DNA of 32,823 nucleotides. It comes from Methanothrix sp. Its GTDB lineage: Archaea > Halobacteriota > Methanosarcinia > Methanotrichales > Methanotrichaceae. Shown here piece by piece: positions 6,845 through 14,792 of the stretch. The position numbers and the translations under genes are program-made. The stretch spans positions 1-32,823 of the forward strand of contig JAGOLL010000024.1 of NCBI GenBank assembly GCA_017994055.1. The letters are read 5' to 3'. The notes beneath the pieces are model-generated. The model did not search any database and was not told the origin of the DNA. It saw only the letters and a list, made by a program, of their open reading frames with translations. Within the stretch, counting starts at the first letter, position 1, and every line of letters begins with the position of its first letter.

Positions 6845-7072
6845 ATGAAACGTCTTTATGACTACACCATAATCATTCGCCCAGAAGACAATTGCACATT
6901 CTCTGCCTATGTGCCCGCAATTGCGGGCTGCCACGCATGGGGCAAGACTCCTGATGAGGCGCAGGCAGAGTTGATAAATGTCTTCGAGATGATCCAAGAA
7001 GAGTATGAAGAAGAAGGACACCTGCTTCCGGAAGATGTAGATGTAAAGGCCATTCATGCCTGCCAAAGCTAG
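6845..7072 (+). CDS. Orphan HicB-like antitoxin
   Basis: A 75-residue HicB-type protein: YDYTIIIRPEDNCTFSAYVPAIAGCHAWG, then KTPDEAQAELINVFEMIQEEYEEEG, then an acidic tail. An upstream AGGATGAAGT gives a ribosome site, and TATTATATG near 6811 resembles a TATA box. No hicA is found on either side. The IS630 element sits exactly at its stop codon; joining the sequence across the IS restores the same TAG, so the protein was not altered by the insertion. It may be a solitary antitoxin or an old remnant. Confidence 0.8.
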   Translation: MKRLYDYTIIIRPEDNCTFSAYVPAIAGCHAWGKTPDEAQAELINVFEMIQEEYEEEGHLLPEDVDVKAIHACQS

Positions 7073-7096
7073 TGTCGCGTCAATAGTTAAGTGTCG
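7072..7096 (+). repeat. Left terminal inverted repeat of the IS630 element
   Basis: It starts GTGTCGCGTCAATAG and ends GTGTCG. Together with 8261-8285 on the reverse strand it forms an imperfect 25-base inverted repeat, with the outer 12 bases differing at one position. Confidence 0.85.
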
Positions 7097-7144
7097 TAAA
7101 GCATAAGACATATTAGCTTCATATCCAATCTTGGTGAGCAGGAT

Positions 7145-8277
7145 ATGAAGAAATACATTGTGACGTTAACCGAGGACGAGCGCAAAACTCTCGGCGATCT
7201 TGCATCCAAGGGAACGCAAAAATCACAGAAAATCCTCAATGCATTGATTCTGCTCGATTGTGACGAAGGAGAGTACCAGACAGAACACTCGACCAATGAA
7301 GAAATTGCCCGTGTGCTCCATATCAGCATGAGAAAGATCGACCGCGTAAAAAAGCGATTTGTCGAGGAAGGTCTTGATGCTGCCCTTGATAAAAAAGTTG
7401 GAAACCGTGTTTACGCCAAAAAGGCTGATGGAGATTTCGAAGCCCATCTGGTTGCATTGAGTTGCGGCGAGCCACCAGAAGGCTTTGCACGTTGGTCTTT
7501 GAGGCTATTGGCCGACAAGGTTGTCGAGCTCAATTATATTGACAGCATTTCTCATGAAACCGTGCGTCGAATTTTTAAAAAACGAAATCAAACCCTGGCA
7601 ACGCAAGGGATGGGTAATTCCGCCAGATCAAAACGGTAGCTTCGTCGCGAATATGGAAATGGTGTTGGATGTATATAAGCGACCCTTTGATCCACGTCAC
7701 CCGATTATATGCATGGACGAATCACCAAAACAGCTGATCTCTGAAACAAGAGTCCCAATCCCGGCATCTCCTGGAAGAACGGCTAAACACGATTATGAAT
7801 ACAAGCGCTGCGGCAAATCCAACATTTTCCTTGCCTGTGAACCATTGGCAGGGAAGCGCATGGTAAAGGTCACTGAAAGAAGAACTGCTCTGGAATGGGC
7901 TTGCTTTGTAGAAGAAATCGCCGCCCAATACGAATATGCAGAAAAAATTACATTGGTGATGGACAACCTTAACACACATAACGCAGGATCGCTCTATGAG
8001 AAGTTCCCACCTGATAAGGCAAAAGCGTTATGGGATAGGTTTGAGTTTGTGCACACTCCAAAGCATGGCAGTTGGTTGAATATTGTTGAAATTGAGTTGA
8101 ATGTGCTCACAAGCCAATGCCTGAATAGAAGAATCGATAATATCGAAACTGTAAAGAAAGAAGTAGCAGCATGGCAAGGGTTCTAGAAATAATAAAAATG
8201 CAAAGGTAAATTGGCGATTCACTACTGAAGATGCTAGAGTTAAACTCTCCCGGCTTTATTCGACATTAGATATTTGA
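7145..8277 (+). pseudogene. IS630-family DDE transposase, interrupted by frameshifts
   Basis: The N-terminal HTH part (7145 onward: ...STNEEIARVLHISMRKIDRVKKRF) and the DDE part lie in different frames. Reading needs a -1 shift at TTTTTAAAAAAC (about 7572-7583), after which NEIKPWQRKGWVIPP follows in the family manner. The DDE triad is present: Asp in CMDESPK, Asp in LVMDNLNTH, Glu in GSWLNIVEIEL. Near 8180 a second shift and a TAG cut off the last ~30 residues; their frame (NNKNAKVNWRFTTEDAR) resumes and ends with TGA at 8277. The first shift could be programmed. The second suggests decay. Confidence 0.85.
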
Positions 8278-8285
8278 CGAGACAC
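8261..8285 (-). repeat. Right terminal inverted repeat of the IS630 element
   Basis: Read on the reverse strand it starts GTGTCTCGTCAA and ends AATGTCG, matching the left end. The TA target duplication follows directly at 8286-8287. Confidence 0.85.
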
Positions 8286-8343
8286 TAGCTTTCTTTTATT
8301 TTTATCAAAGCCTGTGATAATGGCTGCAAGATTACTATCATCA

Positions 8344-8700
8344 GGAATCCCAGGCAACCGTGCCCCATCTCGCCCCAGAGGGGCGCGAGCCCTCGGGAGG
8401 CAACAGACATTACCCCAAGCCGGATCCAAAGCTCCTTAATTACTGCTAGCAAGATTTCAATTAGCCTTGCTGCTTAATCGATGGGGAGCATTGGCGCTCT
8501 GATAACTGCCAGGACGAATCCCAGGCAACCATGCTACATCCGCCCATCAGGTTAAGCGGGCTCTCGGTAAGCGACAGACATTACCCCATGCCGGATCCAG
8601 ACTGCCTTATCAATGCTATCACATATCCATGCAACCATGCCGCATCCCGCCCCAAAGGGTCGCAAGCATTAAGGTACACGCCATTTCCAGCAGGAGAGGA
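8344..8700. repeat. Second noncoding repeat family (three degenerate copies)
   Basis: Copies start near 8344, 8515 and 8624. The first two share ATCCCAGGCAACC, a CCCGCC/CGCCCC stretch, GACAGACATTACCCCA and GCCGGATCCA; the third keeps CATGCAACCATGCCGCATCC and CGCCCCAAAGGGTCGCAAGC. The first copy contains a CGCCCC-AGA-GGGGCG hairpin (8370-8384). No open frame is supported anywhere in 8288-8821. The repeat is unrelated in sequence to the repeat of the TA island. Confidence 0.72.
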
Positions 8701-8821
8701 ATAGCATCCCAATGCTCACAGCATGCCCCCCCCGTTTAGATGCTACAAACAGGCAGATCGACCGCCTGGGTACAGGGCCTTTATGTCATTTTAGAGAAAA
8801 CGAGGTACAATACCGTCCATT

Positions 8822-9430
8822 CTAAAAGCTTAATGCGTTTTTAGGGCATGCTTCCACACATCTTCCGCATTTGATGCAGTCCGGCTTATCCATGATCTCG
8901 TTTACAGGCAATTGCATGGGGCAGACCTTCTGGCATCTGCCGCAATCTATGCATCTGTCTGCATCCAGCTTGAGCTGATATCTCTTGCCTCCCATGGCCC
9001 TTTGCAGTGTTCCCATGGGGCAGAATGAACACCAGGCCCTGGGAGAAATGATCACTCCAAAAAGTATGGCAACCGATGTGGTTAGGATACAGAGGGTCAC
9101 AAAGACCATGCCGATCTTGTCCACTATTCCTCCCGTATTTATGATTCTATAGACCATAAATCCCATGAGCAAAACAAATATGAGGACACGGAGCCACATG
9201 CTGCGAAACTGAGCTGGAATCTTCAGTTTTCGGCTCAAGGGGGCCATCCAGAAGTCGACAAAGCTGCCCCGCGGGCAAATATTTCCGCAGAACCAGCGTC
9301 CTCTGAAGGGAGCTATGATCATCAGGCTGGCAAAGATGAGAAGGAGGAACAAGCCAAGCTTGGGATAAAATAATCCGCCTATGGACACTATCAGGACTAA
9401 GATGCCTAAATAGGGAGTAATCCTAAGCAT
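8822..9430 (-). CDS. NapH-like membrane 4Fe-4S polyferredoxin
   Basis: A 202-residue membrane protein with about four hydrophobic segments (residues ~5-45, ~83-100, ~112-132). Two short cysteine motifs typical of the NapH/CcoG membrane ferredoxin family face the membrane (GNICPRG and CSFCPMG). Two classical 4Fe-4S motifs lie at the C-terminus (CIDCGRCQKVCP and CIKCGRCVEACP). Such proteins pass electrons between a membrane carrier and a soluble or extracytoplasmic partner. The partner is not apparent here. It is divergent from the flavoprotein gene at 9538 and shares a short intergenic region with it. Confidence 0.87.
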   Translation of the reverse strand: MLRITPYLGILVLIVSIGGLFYPKLGLFLLLIFASLMIIAPFRGRWFCGNICPRGSFVDFWMAPLSRKLKIPAQFRSMWLRVLIFVLLMGFMVYRIINTGGIVDKIGMVFVTLCILTTSVAILFGVIISPRAWCSFCPMGTLQRAMGGKRYQLKLDADRCIDCGRCQKVCPMQLPVNEIMDKPDCIKCGRCVEACPKNALSF

Positions 9431-9471
9431 ATCGCGCCTCTGATCTGATATTCATATTTAGCGCATAAAGC

Positions 9472-9478
9472 TATATAA
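9472..9478. promoter_or_regulatory. TATA box in the divergent promoter region
   Basis: TATATAA sits inside the near-palindrome GCTATATAAGC (9470-9480). It is 40 bases upstream of the minus-strand gene ending at 9430 and 60 bases upstream of the TTG at 9538, so it could serve both directions. Confidence 0.5.
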
Positions 9479-9537
9479 GCGATTCCTAAATCCATCTTCC
9501 AAATCCATATGGCGGCAATTGATAAAGAGAGGTTAAA

Positions 9538-10875
9538 TTGGTTGTATTTCACAAAGAAACCCTTTCTGAGTCGGGTGGCATATCTGAAGCAGGCGAAGGA
9601 ATTGAGCTACTGCCGGCAGATGATTACGATCTGATTATTGTCGGAGCCGGGCCTTCCGGTCTCTTTTGCGCCATAAACTCTGCGTATAAGGCCAAGAGTA
9701 TTTTGATATTGGAGAAAAAAAACTCCCCCGGGCATAAGCTTCTTATCTCAGGCTCCGGCCAATGCAATATAACTCATGGCGGAGATATCAGGGAATTTCT
9801 AAACCACTATGGAGATAGGGGCAGATTTCTCCGCCCGGCCCTGTTTGGGTTTACCAATTCCGATCTGATCTCCTTCTTTGCCCGATCAGGGCTGGGCATG
9901 GTCCAGGAAAAAGGGGGCAAGATCTTCCCGCATAGCATGCAGTCCAGGGATGTTGTCAATGTCCTGACCGGGAAATGCCGGGAACTGGGCCTGGAGATCA
10001 GCTGCGGCCATGCTGTCAGGTCCATATCCAGGACCGAGGACGGCTTTCTGGTGAGCTGTGCCGCTGGAAACAGATATCGCTGCTGTCTGCTGGTGATCGC
10101 CACAGGGGGAGCCTCCTATCCCGCCACAGGATCGAGCGGAGACGGCTATGCCTTCGCCCGGGCCCTGGGCCACAGCATATCCGAGATCGGCCCGGCTCTC
10201 TCGCCGGTGATCATAAAGGATTATCCCTTCTCTGATCTGGCTGGCCTATCCTTTTCCGATATCAAGATCTCTCTTGTCCGCAGGACAAAGATCAAAGAGC
10301 ATCATGGAGATATTCTATTCACTCATGACGGGCTTTCCGGGCCGGGAATCCTGGACCTATCACGATATATCCGGGCTGATGACGCAATCAAGCTCTCTTT
10401 TATCTCTGAGGAGAGAAGGGATGCACTGGAGGATTGGCTGGTGGAAAAGGCGAAAAATGATGGGGCAAAGAGATTGATGGCAGTTCTCGCCGATCTGTCC
10501 CCTTTCACGCCTCCCGGCCTTTGTCTCTCCTCCCGGATGACAAAGAGGCTGCTGCAGATCTCGGGGATATCCTCCGACCTGCCCATCTCTCAGTTGAGCC
10601 GAAAGATGCGGAATCGATTGATTGATAATCTGACTGCTCTCTCTCTGGTGGTGTCCGAAGTTTGCAGCCTTGATGCAGCCATGTGCACCAGAGGGGGGGT
10701 CGAGACCTCGGAGGTGGACCCCAAGACCATGCAGTCCAGGCTGGTCCAGGGACTGTATCTGGTGGGCGAGGTCCTGGATGTGGATGGGGATACGGGAGGC
10801 TACAATCTGCAGGCGGCATTCTCCACGGGATTTCTGGCTGCCAGAAGCATCAAGAGCATCTTTAACCAAGATTAG
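9538..10875 (+). CDS. HI0933/BaiN-type FAD-dependent oxidoreductase
   Basis: A 445-residue flavoprotein. The dinucleotide-binding motif DLIIVGAGPSGLFCA is followed by the family signature GHKLLISGSGQCNITH. A second conserved block (ATGGASYPATGSSGDGYAFARALGH) and the C-terminal GGVETSEVDPKTMQSRLVQGLYLVGEVLDVDGDTGGYNLQAAFSTG flavin-binding segment are present, so the protein is complete. The family (HI0933, YhiN, BaiN) binds FAD, and the physiological substrate is generally unknown. The TTG start has an AGAGAGGT ribosome site. The N-terminal ~25 residues precede the usual family start. It is probably co-transcribed with the nitroreductase. Confidence 0.88.
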   Translation: MVVFHKETLSESGGISEAGEGIELLPADDYDLIIVGAGPSGLFCAINSAYKAKSILILEKKNSPGHKLLISGSGQCNITHGGDIREFLNHYGDRGRFLRPALFGFTNSDLISFFARSGLGMVQEKGGKIFPHSMQSRDVVNVLTGKCRELGLEISCGHAVRSISRTEDGFLVSCAAGNRYRCCLLVIATGGASYPATGSSGDGYAFARALGHSISEIGPALSPVIIKDYPFSDLAGLSFSDIKISLVRRTKIKEHHGDILFTHDGLSGPGILDLSRYIRADDAIKLSFISEERRDALEDWLVEKAKNDGAKRLMAVLADLSPFTPPGLCLSSRMTKRLLQISGISSDLPISQLSRKMRNRLIDNLTALSLVVSEVCSLDAAMCTRGGVETSEVDPKTMQSRLVQGLYLVGEVLDVDGDTGGYNLQAAFSTGFLAARSIKSIFNQD

Positions 10876-10896
10876 AGGCGGGAGGTTTAGATCGAT

Positions 10897-11409
10897 ATGC
10901 TGGAGATATTGAGAGATCGGCGGAGCATCAGAAGATACCAGGATCGGGAGATAGATGCAGAGAAGATCGAGCAGCTCAAGGAAGCTGCCCTGCGCGCACC
11001 ATCCTCACGGGGCATCAATCCCTGGCGATTTGTCTTCATCACCGATAAAGCAATGCTGGAAAAGCTCTCCTCTGCAAAAGAGAGTGGCAGCAGCTTTCTG
11101 AAGGGTGCGGCCTTGGGCGTGGTTGTGGCTGCGGTCCAGGGGGAGTCGGATGTCTGGGTGGAGGACTGCTCCATTGCTGCTATAGTCCTGCAGCTTGCCG
11201 GATGCAGCCTGGGACTGGGCTCCTGCTGGATCCAGATTCGAAATAGGAGGCACAGCAGCATTATGAGCGCCGAGGATTATGTCAAGCAGACTCTGGCCCT
11301 GCCCGATGAATTCCTGGTGGAGTGCATCATCTCCTTCGGCTATCCCGATGAGGAGAAAAGGCCTGTTGCTGCCGCGGATCTGGAGAGAAGCAAGATTCTG
11401 ACCGCTTAA
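10897..11409 (+). CDS. Nitroreductase-family FMN protein
   Basis: A 170-residue protein with the nitroreductase N-terminus (ILRDRRSIRRYQDREI, whose Arg/Ser residues bind the FMN phosphate) and APSSRGINPWRFVFI. In the middle GVVVAAVQGES and AAIVLQLAGCSLGLGSCWIQI match the conserved core, and the ending SFGYPDEEKRP is typical. It is slightly shorter than most members. A GGGAGGT ribosome site precedes the ATG, and the gap from the flavoprotein gene is 21 bases. The substrate cannot be inferred. Confidence 0.88.
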   Translation: MLEILRDRRSIRRYQDREIDAEKIEQLKEAALRAPSSRGINPWRFVFITDKAMLEKLSSAKESGSSFLKGAALGVVVAAVQGESDVWVEDCSIAAIVLQLAGCSLGLGSCWIQIRNRRHSSIMSAEDYVKQTLALPDEFLVECIISFGYPDEEKRPVAAADLERSKILTA

Positions 11410-11466
11410 GAGCATTGAAAAAGATCATGTTGTCCAAGGCCAAGAGTCAAGCCTGATCGAGCCCAG

Positions 11467-12519
11467 ATGAAGATAGCCCAGATCTCTCCCTATTTCCCGC
11501 CCCATGTGGGAGGTGTGGAGTATCATGTCAAAGAGCTGGCGGAAGGTCTGGTCGGCAGAGGCCATGAGGTTACTGTAGCCTCCTCCGTAGGAAGATGGGC
11601 CGGAAGGATGATCATCATCCCCAGCATAGATATTTTTTATTCGCCAATTCCTCTTAAACTTCCCGAATTTCAGGCCGACATCTACCACAGCCACATCCCC
11701 AGTCCCATCTTCGCCTATAGATTTCGGCATAAAGCGCCCCATCTGGTAACCTATCACAATGATGTGGTGCTTCCGGATGCCTTCCAGGGCCATGCCCTGC
11801 CCCGAAAATTGGCCGCTGTGGCGGAGAAGGCCAGCAGCAATCTGGTCCTGCCTGTACTGGATGAGGCAGAGGTGATCATAGCCACAACCATGAGCTATGC
11901 CCGGACCTCTCCCGTTCTGCAGGACTACCTGGACAAGGTCAGGGTGGTTCCAAATGCCGTGGACATCTCTCGCTATCCTCAGAGTATGATGAAGGGCAAT
12001 TATGTCCTTTATGCCGGGAGGATGGTGGGATATAAGGGCGTAGCCACGCTGATCCAGGCCATGAAGGAGGTGCAAAAGACGGAAGAGCTGGATTTGGTGC
12101 TGGTGGGAGACGGAGAGGATCGCCACCGTTTGGAGAAGATGGCAGAGAAACTCCAGCTTCGGGCCAGGTTTACCGGGAGGCTTGAGCGAAGCATGTTTAT
12201 AGATACAATCTCCCGAGCAGAGATGCTGGTCCTGCCCACTCAGAGCCGCTTGGAGGCCTTCGGCATAGTTCTGCTGGAGGCCATGGCCTGCGAGACGCCC
12301 GTCCTGGCCTACAATACCCCCGGTGTCAATGAGGTTGCCAGGAAGGGCGGTTGCGTTTATTCCAGCCGGGAGGAGCTTTCCGAGTTGATCATAAGGCTTC
12401 ACCATAGCCCTGCCTGGAGGGCAGAGCTGGGGCGGAAGGGAAGGCGGGCAGTGGAAGAGAATTACACCTGGAAGAGAGCCATCGACCTCATGGAATCGGT
12501 TTACAGAGATGTGGCATAA
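11467..12519 (+). CDS. Family 4 glycosyltransferase (GT-B fold)
   Basis: A 350-residue glycosyltransferase with an N-terminal ISPYFPPHVGGVEYHVKELAEGL acceptor-side motif. The inter-domain region has VRVVPNAVDISRY and the C-terminal nucleotide-sugar domain has YAGRMVGYKGVATLIQAM. The E-x7-E motif lies in EAFGIVLLEAMACETPVLA. It is a cytoplasmic, membrane-associated enzyme that likely adds a hexose to a lipid or glycan. The donor and acceptor are unknown. The UPF0104-type membrane protein follows, and such pairs are frequent in lipid or surface glycan synthesis. Confidence 0.9.
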   Translation: MKIAQISPYFPPHVGGVEYHVKELAEGLVGRGHEVTVASSVGRWAGRMIIIPSIDIFYSPIPLKLPEFQADIYHSHIPSPIFAYRFRHKAPHLVTYHNDVVLPDAFQGHALPRKLAAVAEKASSNLVLPVLDEAEVIIATTMSYARTSPVLQDYLDKVRVVPNAVDISRYPQSMMKGNYVLYAGRMVGYKGVATLIQAMKEVQKTEELDLVLVGDGEDRHRLEKMAEKLQLRARFTGRLERSMFIDTISRAEMLVLPTQSRLEAFGIVLLEAMACETPVLAYNTPGVNEVARKGGCVYSSREELSELIIRLHHSPAWRAELGRKGRRAVEENYTWKRAIDLMESVYRDVA

Positions 12520-12596
12520 ATGCGGTTACGCTCTTCGAGGTGCTGTGAAATATTGATGTCGCAGGCCGCGCCTGAGGGGGCCTGGGAGAATGGAAT

Positions 12597-13607
12597 TTGA
12601 TTAATGAAATAAAAAATAAAATAAAAGACGAGAAGGTCAGAGCTCTGCTCTTGGCGACGATCATGAGCCTGACCTCGATCATAATAATATTAGAGTTCAC
12701 GGATACAGATCTGAGCTGGAAGATAATCTCCCAGGTCCAGGCCAGATTCCTGATACTGGGTCTGCTTTTACATATGCTCTCCTGGATCTTTTATGCGTTC
12801 AGGCTCAAGCTGCTGGCATCCTTAGCCGGCCATGAGATCACCTTTCGCCTCTCTATTATATCCACCCTGGCCTCAAACTTTCTGGGCGCTCTCACTCCAT
12901 CCTCAGCCGGAGGCGAGCCGCTGCGAATCAAGATTCTGGCCGACAATGGCATGAGCTACGGCAGGGCTACAGCTGTGGCGGTTGGCGAGCGGCTCCTGGA
13001 CAGCATATTCTTTGTTGGGGCGCTGGCTCTCTTCCTGATCTTCACCAACTTCCTTACCGGATTCGGATTAAAGGTGGGTGCCTTCTTCTTCGTTCTTCTC
13101 TTTCTCATTCTGCTCTTTCTCTGGCAGCTGGTCCGGCGTCCGGAGAGGATATCAGTGTTTGTAGCCTGGATCAAGAAGAAGACCGGCAATCGCCCCATTG
13201 TATACAGCCTGGAAAAGGAGATCTGGACCTTCAGGGATGCGGGAATTCAGCTGGCCAGGGAGACGGTCCGCCGCACTCCGATCATGGCTGTCATCACCGC
13301 TTTGATCTGGATGTGCGACTTTCTGGTTCCCTCTGCCCTGCTGGTTGGGATGGGCTCTGATCCCATGTATCTCTTCTCCATCACCTCTCAACTCGTCCTG
13401 GCCATAATCGCCATACTGCCCCTGACCCCGGGCGGGAGCGGCGTGGCCGAGCTTTCCATGAGCTTTCTCTACTCCAAGTTCGTGCCGCCGCTGCTCCTGG
13501 GGCCTCTGGTGATACTCTGGCGGCTGGCGACCTACTTCTCCAATATCGTGGTGGGAGCCGCCTTTGCCGGAGCGTCCATCAACGGAATGATGAAACAAAA
13601 GAATTAA
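12597..13607 (+). CDS. UPF0104/LPG_synthase_TM-like membrane protein
   Basis: A 336-residue polytopic protein with about eight membrane segments. It has the family signatures SNFLGALTPSSAGGEPLRIKIL near residue 100 and AILPLTPGGSGVAELSMSFLY near residue 280. These match the lysylphosphatidylglycerol synthase transmembrane (UPF0104) family, proposed to act as flippases for lipid-linked molecules. A TTG start is used, since no in-frame ATG precedes the conserved region. It follows the glycosyltransferase by 77 bases, suggesting that the two act on the same lipid intermediate. Confidence 0.87.
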   Translation: MINEIKNKIKDEKVRALLLATIMSLTSIIIILEFTDTDLSWKIISQVQARFLILGLLLHMLSWIFYAFRLKLLASLAGHEITFRLSIISTLASNFLGALTPSSAGGEPLRIKILADNGMSYGRATAVAVGERLLDSIFFVGALALFLIFTNFLTGFGLKVGAFFFVLLFLILLFLWQLVRRPERISVFVAWIKKKTGNRPIVYSLEKEIWTFRDAGIQLARETVRRTPIMAVITALIWMCDFLVPSALLVGMGSDPMYLFSITSQLVLAIIAILPLTPGGSGVAELSMSFLYSKFVPPLLLGPLVILWRLATYFSNIVVGAAFAGASINGMMKQKN

Positions 13608-13750
13608 GGGTATGTTTTTAGTCGTTGACGTGAGATAAGACGGCCAAATTTCCTCTTGGCAATTATAGAAATAGCCATACAATAGCCAGCGGTACAATTG
13701 CGAAAAGAAGGATTCTATGATGACTACAGCTGCTTCCAAGGCAGCATTAG

Positions 13751-14050
13751 CTAAAGCGTATAAATACGACTGCCTTCGGACATCATCTCTCCTACGAGCA
13801 ATTCGTAGAAGTTATCCGGCACAATCACCTGCTCTCCTGCCTGCACACCTCTGGCCTGCAAGTCCTCCTTGCAGGCTAGAATCCTCTTGAGGGGCAATTC
13901 ATTCAGGGAAGCGGCATCCAGCAGGTTGTATACCCCATCTGCGGCCAGGTAGAGTACCGGATTTTCCGATTGCTCAATCAGTTGGAGGCATAATTTGCCT
14001 CGATCACTTTGGGGCGGCTTGGTCAGAAGGAAGATATCTTTTTTATCCAT
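13751..14050 (-). CDS. DsrH/TusB-like sulfur relay protein
   Basis: A 99-residue protein with the DsrH/TusB pattern: DIFLLTKPPQSDRGKLCLQL, VLYLAADGVYNLLDA, ILACKEDLQARGV, and the acidic final strand. Its Cys in ILACKED is a possible persulfide carrier. In bacteria DsrE, F and H form a hexamer that passes sulfane sulfur for tRNA thiolation or sulfite metabolism. It is the last gene of the five-gene minus-strand operon, 10 bases after the DsrF-like gene. Confidence 0.82.
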   Translation of the reverse strand: MDKKDIFLLTKPPQSDRGKLCLQLIEQSENPVLYLAADGVYNLLDAASLNELPLKRILACKEDLQARGVQAGEQVIVPDNFYELLVGEMMSEGSRIYTL

Positions 14051-14060
14051 ACTTCACCCT

Positions 14061-14402
14061 TCAAGCCTCGATGATGCAATCTGCAATATGAATCTGCTTA
14101 ATGAATTCGTCTTCATCCACAAGCTCCACACTCTCTATCAGATCCTGATTCATGAGTCCTCTCTTAACCAGGGATGGTTCATGAGCTATGATCCGAATCT
14201 CAGGATAGGCATAGATTGTATCTGAGAGGTTTGGCAGGCCAAGAGCCATGCTATCCTGGCCAGCCAGGGCCAGGTAGACTCCATCGGCATATAGCCCAAT
14301 AGTCACTTCCATCTTTATGCTCACCGCAGCTGCATTGAGCACGCCGTATGCTTTCTCGCATCCATAGGGTGCGACATCCAGGAGGTAGAAGATGGATCTC
14401 AT
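14061..14402 (-). CDS. DsrF/TusC-like sulfur relay protein
   Basis: A 113-residue DsrE-fold protein with an N-terminal strand (SIFYLLDVAPYGCEKAYGVL), a VTIGLYADGVYLALAGQD segment, and a C-terminal VELVDEDEFIKQIHIAD. It aligns best with the DsrF/TusC position in dsrEFH operons. It starts at ATG 14402, overlapping the stop of the DsrE-like gene by four bases. A single Cys near residue 15 could carry sulfur. Confidence 0.82.
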   Translation of the reverse strand: MRSIFYLLDVAPYGCEKAYGVLNAAAVSIKMEVTIGLYADGVYLALAGQDSMALGLPNLSDTIYAYPEIRIIAHEPSLVKRGLMNQDLIESVELVDEDEFIKQIHIADCIIEA

Positions 14403-14773
14403 CTCGATAAGGAAATTACCCTGTCGCTATCTTTCAGCATCTCCGCCAGATCGTAGAGGCTGGTGATCTTTATTCCCTGAAGATAATCCGAGCAGATGCC
14501 GCCCTCATCTGCCAGATAGCCTCTGGCAGCGGCGCACCTGGCGCAGGCCCTGACCACAGCTCCTCTCTCGGCCAGCTCCTGGAAAAGCCGACCTGTATCT
14601 GCAAAAAGAGAGGGCTTCTGCCCACTCTTTGGCACATGCACCGCATCCAGATAAAGGAATAAATTCACCTGGAAGACCTTTAATTTCAGCGCCTCAGATG
14701 CGATCTTATAGGCCATGTCCGCATACTGGGAGATATAAGGCCCGTCGGTGAGGATGATGGTCAATGTGTTCAA
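14399..14773 (-). CDS. DsrE/TusD-like sulfur relay protein
   Basis: A 124-residue protein with the DsrE fold: TLTIILTDGPYISQYADMAYKIASEAL, VNLFLYLDAVHVPKSGQKP, and then the conserved Cys site VRACARCAAARGYL with Cys77 and Cys80. In TusD/DsrE the corresponding Cys accepts sulfur from a persulfide donor. It is the first of the three DsrE-fold genes, 19 bases downstream of the Fe-S regulator gene. The C-x2-C arrangement differs from the single Cys of TusD. Confidence 0.86.
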   Translation of the reverse strand: MNTLTIILTDGPYISQYADMAYKIASEALKLKVFQVNLFLYLDAVHVPKSGQKPSLFADTGRLFQELAERGAVVRACARCAAARGYLADEGGICSDYLQGIKITSLYDLAEMLKDSDRVISLSR

Positions 14774-14792
14774 TGAGCTCCTCCTTCAGAAT

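Larger units (their letters stand above)
7070..8287 (+). mobile_element. IS630-family insertion sequence with TA target duplication
   Basis: The element proper is 7072-8285 (1214 bases) and is flanked by TA on both sides (7070-7071 and 8286-8287), the target duplication typical of IS630/Tc1. The terminal inverted repeats begin GTGTCGCGTCAA (left) and GTGTCTCGTCAA (right, reverse strand) and match at 18 of 25 positions. It encodes a DDE transposase in interrupted frames. The empty site reads AAAGCTAGCTTT, a perfect palindrome centred on the TA. Confidence 0.92.

Noticed and set aside
8344..8700. CRISPR array
   Set aside because: Only three degenerate copies with unequal spacing and long units; no short identical repeats with uniform spacers, and no cas genes in the window.
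9807..10819. Long frames opposite the flavoprotein gene
   Set aside because: They are shadows of a well-supported flavoprotein with conserved motifs over its whole length.
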